This document shows positions 20,667 through 32,684 of a stretch of DNA of 64,000 nt, piece after piece (the first letter of the stretch is position 1; each line of letters begins with the position of its first letter). A model generated the notes under the pieces. It was given only the letters and a program-made list of their open reading frames with translations, had not been told where the DNA came from and did no database searches. A program made the translations under genes and the position numbers. The stretch is from contig JBHGNT010000002.1 in the NCBI GenBank assembly GCA_043228905.1, positions 10,602,001 through 10,666,000 on the forward strand. The letters run 5' to 3'. This DNA is from Azolla caroliniana. Lineage: Eukaryota; Polypodiophyta.

Positions 20667-22120
20667 GTGATGAAGCACAAAGCTAACTCGATGAAGAAGT
20701 CTACTTCCAACTCGGAGGAAGTATGGTACGTTGATTCCGGTACGTCCAACCACATGACGAGCCATGAAGAGTGGTTCTCTTTTTTGGAGAAACCGGAACA
20801 ACTGGGGATTGTCGAAACCAGAGACGACACCCCTCACCCGATTGTGCATATCGGAGAAGTCCCTTTAAGCCATGTCAGACAAAAAGGGAAGCTGATGACC
20901 GTACTACACGTTTCGACAATCACAAAGAACCTGGTGTCAATTGGACAAATAGTCGACTAGGGGATGCAAGTGCAGTTTATGTGCCTAGGGTGCTTCATCG
21001 AGGAAGAAGGTCGGATAACTACGCAAGGGCATAGAGAAGGGAGGATGTTCATCCTCAACACCAATGACGTTGGCACCGCCATGTTTGCCAAAGGGCAAAA
21101 GGTCGAGTCGGACATCGACCTATGGCACAAGCGGATCGGCCATGTCAACTACCGGAGGATTCAGGACCTGCAATCGAAACAAGTTGTCTTCGGTTTGCCG
21201 AAATTTTGCGGCCGAAAGGCCGAAATTTGTGAAGCCTGCCAACTCGGGAAGCAACACCGGCTTCCATTCCCACCGAACGAAACTGGAGCCGTAACAAGCT
21301 CGATCTAATACATTCGGATGTATGGGGACCGGCACTGAACTTTAGTCTTGGCGGGACTTGATACTTTGTCTCCTTCATCGACGACTACAGCTGGCACACG
21401 TGGATCTACCTCATCGAATGGAAGAGGGAAGTCTTCAAATGTTTCCGGAACTTGCAAAGCTAAGTTGAATGGGAAACAGAGAGGAAGGTCAAGTTCTTGC
21501 GGTCGGATGGCAGGAAAGAATACTTTTCTAGCCAATTCAACAGTTATCTGCAGCAGAATGGAATTCGGAGAGAATTCAGCTGCAGATACACAACGGAGCA
21601 AAATGGTGTGGCTGAAAGGAAGAACCGGTTGATTGTCGATGCGGCAAGGGCAATGCTAGAGGAGAAGAGCATGCCCCAATTCTACTGGGTTGAGACGGTC
21701 CGGACGACCGTCTACATCCAAAACTGGATCGGAGAGAAGGTGTCATCACATGAGCTGTATTTTGGGTAGAAGCCGAATTTGAGACACCTTCGGATATTCG
21801 GTGGCATAGCATATGTGCATGTACCGGATGAGAAGCAAAAGAAGCTAGATCCGAAGTCGGAGAAATGCATCCTAGTTGGCTACTCGCATGAGCAGAGGGG
21901 GTATAAGTGCTATAAACCCCGGACTAAACATGTCCGAGTCAGCCAAGATGTCGAGTTTGATGAGACGACATCATGGTACTCCTTACTGACTTCGACTCCC
22001 GACGAAGACCCGATTCCGGAAGATGAGGTTAGTGAGCTCGAGGAGGTCCAGGTAGAAGATGACGACTTCGGCACTCTAGAAGAGAGTTTGATCTCATTCC
22101 GGGCTCAGTGGCCCGAATGA
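20667..22120 (+). pseudogene. Copia A protease and integrase, several frames
   Basis: The protease active site is in WYVDSGTSNHM near 20,722. The zinc finger precedes the integrase, with DLWHKRIGHVNYRR near 21,118 and CEACQLGKQ near 21,232. The integrase core shows LIHSDVWG near 21,310 (shifted frame), RSDGRKEY near 21,500 and the catalytic Glu in NGVAERKNR near 21,603. The last segment includes GYSHEQRGYKCY. Breaks: TAG 20958, TAA 21306, frameshifts near 21,310 and 21,490, TAG 21767, TGA 22118. Confidence 0.82.
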
Positions 22121-22142
22121 ACGGCCGAGTTGAGATGACCAG

Positions 22143-24197
22143 TTGGATGAAGAACCGGTGAGTAGTGGAGACTCTGCGGTGCTCTCCCCGCGCAAAGAAC
22201 CGAGGAGACGGTTCATGTGCAAAGAATCGAGGAGAAGGGGAAGACGAAGATGCCGGAATACAAAACCGGGCAACGTTGAGTCAGATCGGAGCGATTCCGA
22301 CTTCGGAAAGAATGCAGGTAGATCTTTGGGAACGAACTCCGAACTAGCCAAGAAGGGCCCCAAACCGGGTGATGACAAGTTGCGCCGGTCTTCCTGCCAG
22401 AAGAACCCTGTTACGCGGGACAGGTACAATGAGTACATGGCGCATCACTATGCGTACATGACCAAAATGGCGGAAGTGCGTGAGTCGGAGAGCTACGCAG
22501 AAGCGACAAAGGACACAAATTGGCGTGCCGCTACGGAAGAAGAAATGTGGGCACTCAATCCCAATGACACATGGGACCTTGTTGACCCTCCCCAACACTG
22601 TAAATTGATAGGTTGCAAATGGGTGTACAAGGTAAAGTACAATGCCGACGACTCGGTTAACCAATACAAGGCTCGGTTAGTGGCAAAGGGATACACACCG
22701 ACCCATGGAATTGACTACGACGAGACCTTCACTCCGGTGGCGAAGATGACGACGGTTCATGTGGTACTGGCGGTTGCTGCGGCAAGGGGGTGGCATCTTC
22801 ACCAGATGGACGTGAAGAATGCATTTCTTCAAGGCGATCTTGAAGAAGAGGTCTTTATGACCCAACCCCTCAGTTTCCAGTCGGAGATGAACAAGTCGGC
22901 GGTGTGCCTGCTTAAGAAGTCGCTTTACGGTCTGAAACAAGCCCCCGGAGCTTGGAATGCGAAGATTACACACCGGTTGCGTAAGATGGGGTTTCTGACT
23001 TCTAAATCCAACTCATTGTTGTTCATCCGGCAAGGTCCGGATGGTCTGGTTTGCATCCTACTTTATGTTGATGATTTAGTCATCACCGGACCTGAACTCA
23101 ATGAAATCGGCCGAGTAAAGTCCTAGCTATCAGACGCATTTGAAATGAAGGACCTAGGGGACCTTCATTATTTTCTTGGCATATTGCTCTCACAACGACA
23201 CTATGTGTTGAATATGTTGTACAAGTTCGGCATGACAGAATGCCGACCTGTGTCCACACCCCTGGACCGGAACCAGAAGCTCTGTCGCAACTCTGGACCG
23301 GCCTACGATGAGAAACGGTTCCGACAAATTGTTGGAAGCCTCATATACCTGACAATCAGTCGACCCGACATCAATTACCCGGTCGAAGTGATCAACCAAT
23401 TCATACAGAAGCCGATCGTCGAGCACCTTCAGTGCGCACACCGGATACTCCGGTATGTGAGCGGCTCGAAGGACCGGGGACTGTTATACCGACATGGTAT
23501 AACTGAAGAGCTGGTCGGATACATTGATGCCGACTGGGCTGGTGATGCATCGTATTGCCGATCCACCTCCGGTTACATGTTTTCTCTAGGTAGCATGGCT
23601 ATTGCATGGAGCAGCAAAAAGCAGCCAATAGTGGCTCTATCGAGCACTGAGGCTGAATACCGGGGCGCTACCAATGCCACCTATGAAGCCATTTGTCTTC
23701 GGCGACTGGTGCAAGACCTGCTGATCGACGTACCGACACCGATACTGATCTACTGTTACAACATGAGCAGCATTCAGCTTGCCAAGAACCCTGTATTCCA
23801 TGCTTGGACAAAGCACATAGAAGTGCGTGATCACTTTGTTCGCGAGCAAGTCTTGAGCGGTGAAGTTGAACTTCGGTATGTTCACACGAATCGGCAGGTT
23901 GCCGACATCTTCACCAAGCCGCTAGGATCAGACAACTTGCAACATTTTTCGGAGATGCTTGATATTCAACATCTCGATGTGCCGCACTTAAGGGGGAGAA
24001 AAGGAAAGGGAACGGATGGCACAGGACAAGGAGCCGAAGAGGAAGAAAGAACCTACAAAGGGGGAGACAAAGGGAAAAAGGAAGTTGAGTCGACAAAGGA
24101 AGTTGGCACATCCGAAATAGTGGAAACGAGTGGCGGCGGTGGTAGAATCAAGAAGGACAGGGCCGACTGGAGGGAGAAGGACAAGATCCGGACATAG
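22143..24197 (+). pseudogene. Copia A reverse transcriptase and RNase H
   Basis: A single frame has only one internal stop (TAG 23124-23126). The reverse transcriptase begins near 22,480 and shows WVYKVKYNADDSVNQYKARL, QMDVKNAFLQGDLEEEV, YGLKQAPGAW and the catalytic YVDD near 23,065. RNase H has DADWAG near 23,527 and STEAEYRG near 23,645. The next acidic position reads YCYNMSS where YCDN is usual, so a catalytic Asp is lost. The ADIFTKPL end motif lies near 23,898, after which the frame continues into a charged extension. Confidence 0.88.
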
Positions 24198-24407
24198 TTT
24201 GATATGGTGAAGGGCCTAAAACCGGAAGATGAGTTGGAGAACACCGACTCGAACAAGAGCCGGAATGAATCAGGAGCGACTGATTCGGATAAGAGCGGGA
24301 ACGAATCAAAGGAAACCGATTTGGTTCAAGATTCGGAGAAGCCGGATCAACTAAAGGCCAAATGGACATGGACACAACGGAAGTCGACACCAACACGAAG
24401 GAACTGA
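23960..24407 (+). pseudogene. Charged C-terminal extension of copia A pol
   Basis: After the usual RNase H end the reading goes on for about 130 codons rich in Lys, Glu, Asp, Ser and Gly, with NESxxxDSDKSGNES-type repeats. One stop lies at 24195-24197 with a restart in a nearby frame. Related text occurs at 18,165-18,359 and 27,957-28,262 on the minus strand, so it is a family trait. I recognise no domain. Confidence 0.6.
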
Positions 24408-24627
24408 TGGGTTGACAAGTGCCGGAGTCGCAACAGCGAGGGAGTTGAAATGGGCATGTTGAGCAGACAAGTTGACTGGGGAGGTCGAGGTGCGCAGAAC
24501 CCGAAGGGTCGTGGCAAAAGGGACTAGACCGGACGAGGAGAGCGAGCAAGGTGGAGTGACGCCAGAAGGAGTCGGGTAGAAGGACCGGCTACCATGAACA
24601 CTGACACCACGACACGATCTCAAGTTC

Positions 24628-24641
24628 AGCTTGAGGGGGAG
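24628..24641 (+). other. Polypurine tract of copia A
   Basis: AGCTTGAGGGGGAG directly precedes the 3' LTR. Confidence 0.8.
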
Positions 24642-24931
24642 TTTTGAGCGGCAAGCTCAACCAGATCTGGATTGGTTGAATAAGCCTGAGCCGGATCGGT
24701 GAGCTGGTGTGCAAGACGGATCGGTGAGCCAGGTAGCCAGGTAGCCGGATTACAGCGGTAACCGAAAGCCTAGTAGTAGCCTAGACTACTAGGTATTCAT
24801 TGTCTTGTAGTTAGTGTCAATCACACGTGTACTTCTGTCAGTCCTTATGGACTTGTATAAATAGTGCTATTTAGCACATTGTATGTACACAGAGTTTTTT
24901 AGAGTTTTTTGAATTGAGTTTATGTTCTACT

Positions 24932-24965
<34 letters not shown>

Positions 24966-25075
24966 CCACGTGTATTCTTTGTGTGTTAAGCTACTCCATT
25001 AAACCTTCAGCTTATTCTCTGTTGCTATCTGGCTGAGCCGGTTCTGTCTAACGCTTCGTCACGATTACATTTACA
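24642..25075 (+). repeat. 3' LTR of copia A
   Basis: 434 bp. It starts TTTTGAGCGGC (the terminal TG is mutated) and ends TTACATTTACA. TATAAATA at 24856-24863. It differs from the 5' LTR by substitutions and small indels, including a longer GCCGGATCGGTGAGC-type segment, so the insertion is not recent. Confidence 0.85.
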
Positions 25076-25080
25076 AATAG

Positions 25081-25538
25081 CATAGTAATGATAGGGTTTT
25101 GGTGATTACTAGGAAAGAAGGATTCGATAGGTACGTTGGTACCACAAGCAGGGCTAGAATTGAGCGGAGATCTATGAGAAACCCGATTATCATAAAGACG
25201 ATGTAACGACCTTCCCTTGTGCTATGAAAGGGGAGGCCTTGAATTGTTTTGGGGATCTGAGGATTTGGGGAGGACGAAGCTCTGCCCGTTGAAGTGCCAA
25301 AGCTCTCTCCTCTCTCTGTACTGTGCTCTATACTATGGAACAAGAAGGTGAATCCTCTGCTTGCGTTGGAGGCCTGCATGCTCCCGACTAGAGGATCATC
25401 ATTCTGTGTGTGTGTGTGTGTCTGTTGAGCTCAAAGTTCCTTTCTCGACTGCGCCCGGTTGTACTTACTACATGTTCTACGCCTAATCGAATCAAGACTC
25501 GTTGTTCTGTCTCTGTGTTCTATTCTAATATTTTCGGT
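25081..25538 (+). repeat. Gypsy LTR fragment of the 30,352 type
   Basis: Blocks such as GAGGACGAAG, the CTCTCTCCTCTC run and GCATGCTCCCGAC line up with the middle of the solo LTR at 30,352-31,038, in the same direction. Both ends are missing. No coding sequence. Confidence 0.5.
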
Positions 25539-26761
25539 TGTCGTGAAGATTTTCGGCAATGGTGTGAAAATTTTATTTTAATAATAGTGAAGATATTATT
25601 TTAGATTATTTTAATATCTTGGTACAAAAAGATGGATGTCTTCAAGAGCTTCCGAATGTACTTTACTACATTTGAAACAGACAACTAAATGTCAAGTTAT
25701 GTGAATGTGAAGTTTGAGAAGACGAAGATAAAAAGAAAACTATGAGATATCCAACATAGATAGGACAAATCAGGATCCCACATTATATAAGAAGAGCCAG
25801 AACTTATTACTTTTTGTCTATGTGTGGAGCGCAGAATGTTCTTGGGCTAAACTGTGCCTTAACTACTCGTAATGGTTTTGCAGGACCAGACCGAACAGAT
25901 GGCGACAGAACCGGAACCGGACGGAGGGCGATGGAGCCGGAACCGAACTGGAACCGGACGGTGACGAAACCAGAACGGACGGCCGGTGATGGAACCGGAA
26001 CAAATGGACAACGACGGAACCGGGACCGGTACCGGACGACGACGGAACCGGGACCGGGAACAGACAGCCGGTGACGGAACTGGAACAGAAGGACGATGAT
26101 GGAACTGGAACCGGGACCTGAACCAGACAACGACGGAACCGGGACAAGCCAGACGACGCCGGATCGGATCACCGGGTCAGATGCGGATCGGATGGACTGG
26201 ATAGACGGGTCAGTCGGAGAGCTTGATCGCGACGCTCGGTGTCTTGAAGATTTTTGGTGTGAAACGAAAAAGCCAAGTCATTTCTTTAAGTTATATTTTT
26301 ATCATTATACTTTCACATGTAAATTCTCATGCACCGGAACCGGACCGGATGGACCAGATCACCAGGTCAGATGTAGATAAGATGGACTGAGTCGGATGCG
26401 AACCGAATGGACCGGATAGACGGGTCAATTGGATAGGTTGATCGCGACGCCAGATGTCTTGAAGATTTTCGGTGTGAAACGGAAAAGCCAAGTCATTTCT
26501 TTAAGTTGTACTTTTATCATTATACTTTCACATGTAAATTCTCATGCATGAGAGCTTGAATGATTGACATGGTTATCATGCAACACATGTAATGCATGAG
26601 TGCCAAATCGAAAACATGCATTTCATGCATTTTATGCATTACATGCATGTCTTGCACCCTCACATGCATCATATGCATGGGTGCATTTATAAAAGAGTGG
26701 ATGAAGATGAAAAATGAGCGATGTATTAATCAAGAATTTAATAGGAAGAAAATTCGTTATC
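25539..26761 (+). repeat. Gypsy LTR fragment with internal minisatellites
   Basis: Starts TGTCGTGAAGATTTTCGGC, like the reverse complement of the LTR at 38,438-39,595. It contains a GGAACCGGAC-type minisatellite (25,880-26,165), a 215-bp tandem duplication (units near 26,168 and 26,383) and a TATAAAAG box near 26,690. The 3' part is cut by the copia LTR starting at 26,762. Confidence 0.65.
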
Positions 26762-27920
26762 TGTGAAATGTTACGTGCGGAAGCTATACGAAACACAGAA
26801 TATCGATAGAGAAAATAGGTTTAATGGAGAGCTTAAGACACAATGTACGCAGGAGAGATAGAGAGGGAATCAACACACAAAAAAACTGAATTAAAAAATG
26901 TGTAAACTCTGTACATGGATGTGCTTAGAGAGAACTTTTATACAAGTCCATACTGACTGACAGAAGTACTGACACGTACTTCAATGCTCATAACTGAGCG
27001 CCTACACTAACTCCCAAACATATTCCCTCACGGATTATCTGTTCAACAGCCTCCCGGTTTCCGCACCGATCCGGCCTCTTGTTGCGTATCGGTTTACACA
27101 CCGGTGTCGTGTTGTTACGCGCGTGCGTGGGGAAAGGCGGGACCACGGGGGTCTTGGACTAGGGAGTGACGGAGCGGTGGAAGCCGTACTTCACCGTTTC
27201 CGGGGCATCCCAGAAGCACATCGGAAGCAACCGAAGGGAGACAGAGAAAGAGAGGGAGCGCGCGCTTGACACCGACTCACGCACACACACAGGCTGACCC
27301 GACTCACGCCCTTATGTACAGGAAACGCAGGAAAGGGGAAGCACGACACCAACAGAGACGCCAATATACACAGACAGACGCAAATGTATATATATAAAAG
27401 GAGGAATACATTCCCGGCCTCGTGCCGAACCAAGGTAGGTTACAACAGTCGTCTGCTGTCAAGCCGCCATCGGGGAGCTCTCGGCTCGTCGTGCCGAGCG
27501 GGGTCTTGCACAGGAGGCCGAGCCGAAGCAAACCCTAAGCCAAACACGAAGGGGGGGGGGGGGGGGGGGGGAAGAAGAAGAAGAAGAAGTGTAACTAACC
27601 CTAAATCTAACGGTATACCCTCTAACGCAAAATGGGCAACCCGTTTCACAAAGGGCGCTCCCTTCCTTTTATAGAACAAGGAGAGGGATGCGTTACAATG
27701 TGGGATAGATCCCGACTTACATGGGATCGTCTCTCCCGACTTGTCTACTCTTCGGCGCCATAAGGGCGCCCTCGTTATTCACACTAAATGTACAAGGGTG
27801 AGCGCACATGCTGCACCCCGCCGATGTAGCCAATGTTTCCCGGTTTCTGCCTCTGGCCGAAATTCTTCACGACACCGGTTTACGCACCGATGCGGCCAAT
27901 GTTGGGCTTGTATCTCTACA
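26762..27920 (-). repeat. 3' LTR of a minus-strand copia, split by a solo LTR
   Basis: Two pieces (26762-27104 and 27875-27920) join to one LTR related to the copia A LTR. Shared features are the GACTTGTATAAA box, the AGTACTTCTGTCAGTC block and the ACCATTAAACC-like end block. On the minus strand it starts TGTAGAGATACAAGCC right after a polypurine tract. Confidence 0.75.
27101..27878 (-). mobile_element. Gypsy solo LTR with 4-bp target duplication CCGG
   Basis: The LTR spans 27105-27874 (770 bp), with TGTCGTG at one end and CACGACA at the other, flanked by CCGG on both sides. On the minus strand it has CTATAAAAGG near 27,670 and the CCAAGACCCCCGTGGTCCC block near its 3' end, as in the LTR of the gypsy at 45.8-55.6 kb. 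A poly-G run of about 22 bases lies at 27,551-27,572. Confidence 0.8.
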
Positions 27921-30900
27921 CTCCCCCTCAAGCTCAACTTGAGGCTCTTCCAGTCCTTAGCTCCGGTTTCTCTTGACTTCACGCCTTGCTCGCGCTCCTC
28001 GACCCGTTTGATTCCGCGCGCCTCGATCCTTACTGTCGGCTTGTCTATTCATGTGGCCTTTTCCAGCTCCCTTACTGTCACGGTGTTGGCGCCTCTTTTG
28101 TTGCCCTTTCTTTCGTTTGGTCTTCAGTTGATTCGGCGTCTCTGAATCAAACATTCGAGCCGAATCGGCTGCCTCTGATTCGTCTCCACTTTTGTCCGAA
28201 TTGGTTGTCTCCAATTCGTCCTCAATCTTGGCCTTCTCGCCCTTGTTGGCTTCATTTCTCACATGTTTGGCTGGCTCTGGCTCTTTCTTTCGGCTATTGC
28301 CCTCTCATCTGCTTCCATACTCTTTCGTGGATCCGCCTTCGGCTTCTTTAACCGACATCAAATCGAATTTGTCATCCGATTTGATGTCGCGGTCACTTCC
28401 GCTCCTTTCCTGCTCCTTTCCGTCGTCTTGCGGGACTTTTCTCCCCCTCAAGTTCAACACGTCAAGGTGCCGCAACCCAAGCGCACCCGAGAATTTCCGC
28501 AACTTGCCCAGACCAAGGGGCTTAGAGAAAATGTCGGCGGCCTGGCGATCCGTCGAAACATACTGAAGTTCAACTTCACCAAAGAGGACACGCTCACGGA
28601 CAAAGTGGTAGTGCACCTCAATGTGCTTAGTCTAGGCGTGGAGGATGGGGTTCTTCGCAAGTTGGATGTCGCTGAGGTTGTCGCAGTAGATCATCGTCGG
28701 ATTAGACACCTCCACCTGCAAATGCTTAAGTAGCCGCTTTAACCATATGGCTTCGGATGTTACGACAACTGCTTCTCGATACTCAGCCTTTGTGCTCGAC
28801 AGTGCAACAGTCAGCTGCTTCTTGCTACTCCATGCGATCGCGGAGCTCCCAAGGGAGAACGCAAATCCGGATGTGGATCGGCGATCGCCATTGTTTCCGG
28901 CCCAGTGGCATATGTATAGCCGACTAGTCGTGTGGCAGTACGGATTTGATATAGTAGTCCCCGGTCCTTAGTGTCATTGACGTACCTGAGTACGTGTTGC
29001 GCGCACTGAAGATGCTACTCGGTTGGCCGCGACATGAACTGACTAATCAAGCCGACCGGGTAACTAAGGTCCGGTCGGGTGATAGTCAAGTAAATGAGGC
29101 TTCCGAAAATTATCGGAACCTTTTCGGGTCACAGACCTTGCCGGAGTCGGGGCGAAGTTTCACGGTTGTGTTAGGAGGAGTTGAGATGAACTTACAGTCT
29201 GCCATCCCGATCTTGAAGAGCATACTCACCACATAATGGCGTTGGCTGATCAGTATGCCTTCGGGGGTTCGGATCACTTCAATCCCGAGAAAGTAATGAA
29301 GGTCCCCTAGGTCCTTCATATCAAATGATGTCGCAAGCTGGAGCTTTATGCGGTCAATTTCATCTAGGTCGACGCCGGCGATGACCAAGTCATCAAGATA
29401 AAGTAAAAGACTAACCGGCCCAAGTTGACCTTGCCGGACGAACAATGAAGAGTTCGATTTGGACATCGTAAATCACATCTAACGCAATCACTGCGTGATC
29501 TTCGCGTTCCAGGCACGCGGGGCTTGCTTTAGTCCGTAAAGGGACTTCTTCAACCGGCATACCGCCGAAGTGTTCATTCTGGAGTGAAATCTGGGGGGTT
29601 GTACCATGTACACTTGTTCCATCTGATGTAAGTGCCACCCCTTCGCTGCAGCCACCGCAAGCAAAACACGGACGATCGTCATCTTCGGGACCGACACAAA
29701 TGTCTCATCGTAAATCGATGCCGTATTGTTGCGCATAGCCTTTTGCCACTAACCGGGCCTTGTATCGGTTGACCGAGCCGTCGGTGTTGTACTTGACCTT
29801 GTACACCCACCTGCATCCAATCGGCTTTACACCCTTGGGGGTGTCAACGAAGTCCTAGGTTTCATTCTCCGCAAGTGCATTCATTTCTTCCTCCATGGCG
29901 GTTGATCAATTCGCGTCCTTTGCCGCATCTGCGTACCTGTCTGGCTCACGCACCTCCACTATGCGTGTCATGTATGCATAGTGATGCGCCATTTACTCGT
30001 TGTATCCGAACCGCACAATAGGGTTCTTCTAGCGGGTAGATCGGCGTAATTGCGCATTAGCCGATGTTGAGGTCATTCTGGCAGACGTGGGCTTCGTTCT
30101 TGAAGGCCCATCATCGCTCTTCTCGGAGTCGGATTTGCGTCGATCCGACTCGTCCCTATCCGTGCTGTACTCTAGCATCTTCTTCTTTCCCTTTTCTTTA
30201 CGCATAAGTCGTCTCTTCGGCTTCCTACGCAAGGAATTCATGGCCGAGTTTCCACTACTCGCCGGTTCTTCATCCGACTGGTCATCGCGACTCAGCCACT
30301 CATTCGGCCCACTTAGCCGGAATGAGATCGGACTCTCTTCTAGAATGCCGTTGTCATGGAGAAAACCGTCCCTAGGCAGAAACCACGTATAACGTGCGTA
30401 AACCGGCCCTTACACATGGGCACAAGTTTTGTTGTATAGTACGTAGATAGGTACAAGTCGGCTGAGGTGAAATCCTAGGTAGCACGCATTCAGTAGGGAG
30501 AAAATCGAGGTGTATCCCTGTCTGAAAGGACAGGGAATAAACATGATGTAATGGGTGGTAACGACCTCCCTCCTTGGGCTATAAAAGAGAGGGAGAGGTA
30601 GTCACCAAATATATCGCGTTTGTGGAGGACGAAGTGTTGCCGGATTGGAACCGAGCACTTCTCCTCTCCTCTGTCATCTCCATAATCGTTTTGTGTAGGT
30701 TTCGGGAGGTTGACTCTGCTCCGCAGGAAGCCTGAGTGCTCCCGACAGAGCCTCCATCTCACGTTCTGTGTGTGTGTGCGTGCGCGCGCACGCGCAGGCG
30801 TCGGAGCCCATCACTCGCCGGTTTGCCGATTGTAACACCTTGATTTATATATACATAAACATCCGTTCTGTCTCCATCTCGCGTTCTGTAGCGCGTTGCA

Positions 30901-31240
30901 ATTCCTGTGATTCTGCGGGTTTGTGCGCGTGTGAATTACATTGTTAGTTTCCTTCCCCTCCCCTCATTCGCTAATTTCTCGGTCCGAGGCCCCGGTGGTC
31001 CCACCTCGTTCTCCACGCACGTGCGTAAAAACGTGACACCGTCTTCACATTCATCAAGAGGCATCTCAGCCTTGTTGACCTCATCTTTAGAACTCAGATT
31101 GGAGTTGAGGTCCAGAGTCGGAGGCAAATACCAAAATGCTGACTCATCGAACACAACATCGCAACTTACGTGAGCTTGTTTGGTTTGGGGGTTATAACAC
31201 TTATAACCCTTCTGTTTGTTCGAGTAGCTGACCAAGTGTT
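27921..31240 (-). pseudogene. Minus-strand copia pol relic (integrase end to C-terminal extension)
   Basis: The polypurine tract is at 27921-27935 (GAGCTTGAGGGGGAG on the minus strand). Going 5' to 3' on the minus strand: integrase end with QKGYKCYNP near 31,210; spacer near 30,240-30,030; reverse transcriptase with YGLKQAPRAW near 29,515 and YLDDLVIAG near 29,390; RNase H remnants near 28,900-28,560; ADIFSKPL near 28,535; then the charged extension 28,430-27,957. Many frameshifts and stops. The solo LTR at 30,352-31,038 interrupts it. The gag, protease and integrase core are missing. Confidence 0.8.
30348..31042 (+). mobile_element. Gypsy solo LTR with 4-bp target duplication CCGT
   Basis: The LTR spans 30352-31038 (687 bp), begins TGTCATGGAGAAAACC and ends ACGTGACA. 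CCGT lies on both sides. A GGCTATAAAAG box sits near 30,576. The block CCGAGGCCCCGGTGGTCCC near its end matches the other LTRs of this type. It separates the integrase end from the spacer of the copia relic. Confidence 0.78.
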
Positions 31241-32684
31241 AACCGTAGGAGTTTTACGGGGCGATATAAGGGTAAAACACGTTAAAGGGGTTGTTTGGTA
31301 TGTGTAATGTATATGAGTGTGAGGATGAGTATGTGTGAGCACATGCACAATTATGTGCATGTGACAGGAATGTAACGGTCTCTTTTTGTAACAGACATAT
31401 TATTTACCGTTAATTATGTATTATATAAAACCCTTATGGGGCATGTAATGAGATATAGTTTTTCCCCCTCTCATTTGGCATCATTTCCTATTTTTCTTTC
31501 TCTCTTGCTCTCTCTCTAACTTAACCCCCTTGGGAGGGGGGTGAAGCCATTCTAGGTTTCACCCCCCACCCCAACAACACTTTTGGCACGCCCAAATGGA
31601 CGACCCTCCTTTGAGAGGAAGTCACTCCCTCCCTCACCGCGTCTCTGCGTTTCTGAATATGTGTGTGTGTCTCTCTCTCCATCTGCCTTGTTCTACTATT
31701 TCTTGGTATTTGCAGTCATGGGGAAGGAGAAGATACATATAAGAGATGTTGCTTTTGGCCATGGGTGATGTGGGAAAGTCCACAACTGGCCATGGTAACA
31801 GTGACAAGCGTGTGATTGAGAGGAACTATCTCTCTCTGGGTGAAAGCATGAGAGTGGAAACAATTAGCTATGTCCTTGACATAGCTAATTAGCTAGGCAA
31901 AAAGCTACCATTGATAAATAGTCATTTTAGCAAAAAGCCATCATTAATAAATTAACTATGCAAAAAACTACCATTGAAAATACTAGAGTGTTTTAATTAC
32001 ATATGTAAATGAGCACCATAAATATACAACATAAATTGATATGTGCACCATAAATGTGTACCATAAATTATATATCGAATTCCTAGGTCCATTATGCATG
32101 ATCCTTTGCCACATCACGTAGGCCATCTCTAGTTGAGTATTGTGGGTTAGTTGCTACCACTGTTGCTAAACCATATCGAGTCCACCTACCGCCACTCTAC
32201 ACTCAGTGGGACGCTACTGTGAAGGTCGTGTATTGTTGCCACTTTTCGACCCGACAACGTTAACAACTCCACTGCCGCCATTCTACTCTCAATTGCCTTC
32301 TCTGTGCGTTCCAAGCATCATCGGTAATTGTTCAATCTGACGGGGTTCTCTCCTCCATTTCCATCATTCTACACTCAGTTGCCGCTACTTTCCAGTCCTG
32401 GATTGCTTCCACATTTCGATTTGACGGAGTTCACTCATCCAACGGCAACATTCTACACTCAGTTGTCGCTATTGGTCGGTCCTGGATCGCCTCCTCAACT
32501 GTTTGATCCAATGGAGTGAACTCCTCAATTGTTCAGTCTTGGATTGCAATAACTTTTCTGTCTATTGATTATCTTGTGTATTGTTGTGTCTAACCTTGTG
32601 TATTGTGGAATATTTTTGTGTATTGTTGTTGCCCATAGCCATCTTAAATACTTGTTTTTTTTTCTGGAAATTTAGGGTTTTAAT
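31241..32684 (+). promoter_or_regulatory. Upstream region of the gene at 32,685
   Basis: No protein-coding gene is recognised. A TATA box (TATATAAAA) lies at 31422-31430. A hairpin with 13-bp arms (GGGGGGTGAAGCC, one mismatch) spans 31536-31567, and a perfect 13-bp-arm inverted repeat (AATTAGCTATGTC) spans 31862-31890. The last bases before the ATG (TTTAG|GG near 32,674) would fit a splice acceptor of an intron in the 5' leader. The AGCTAATTAGCT words near 31,885 recur in the downstream intron. Confidence 0.4.

Larger units (their letters stand above)
18426..25075 (+). mobile_element. Ty1/copia element A, chimeric and decayed
   Basis: The order is 5' LTR, primer site, gag start, an inserted foreign copia LTR (19,101-19,874), a 64-bp stub of its own LTR end, a second primer site and gag, protease, integrase, reverse transcriptase, RNase H, a C-terminal extension, a polypurine tract and the 3' LTR. 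The outer ends carry a 5-bp target duplication, so the chimera may have moved as a unit, or the duplication may predate an internal rearrangement. The coding region has several stops and frameshifts. Confidence 0.88.

Noticed and set aside
25807-26172. Antisense frames of 86-121 codons made of Gly/Thr/Arg or Pro/Val/Ser repeats
   Set aside because: They are reading frames through the GGAACCGG minisatellite of a gypsy LTR.
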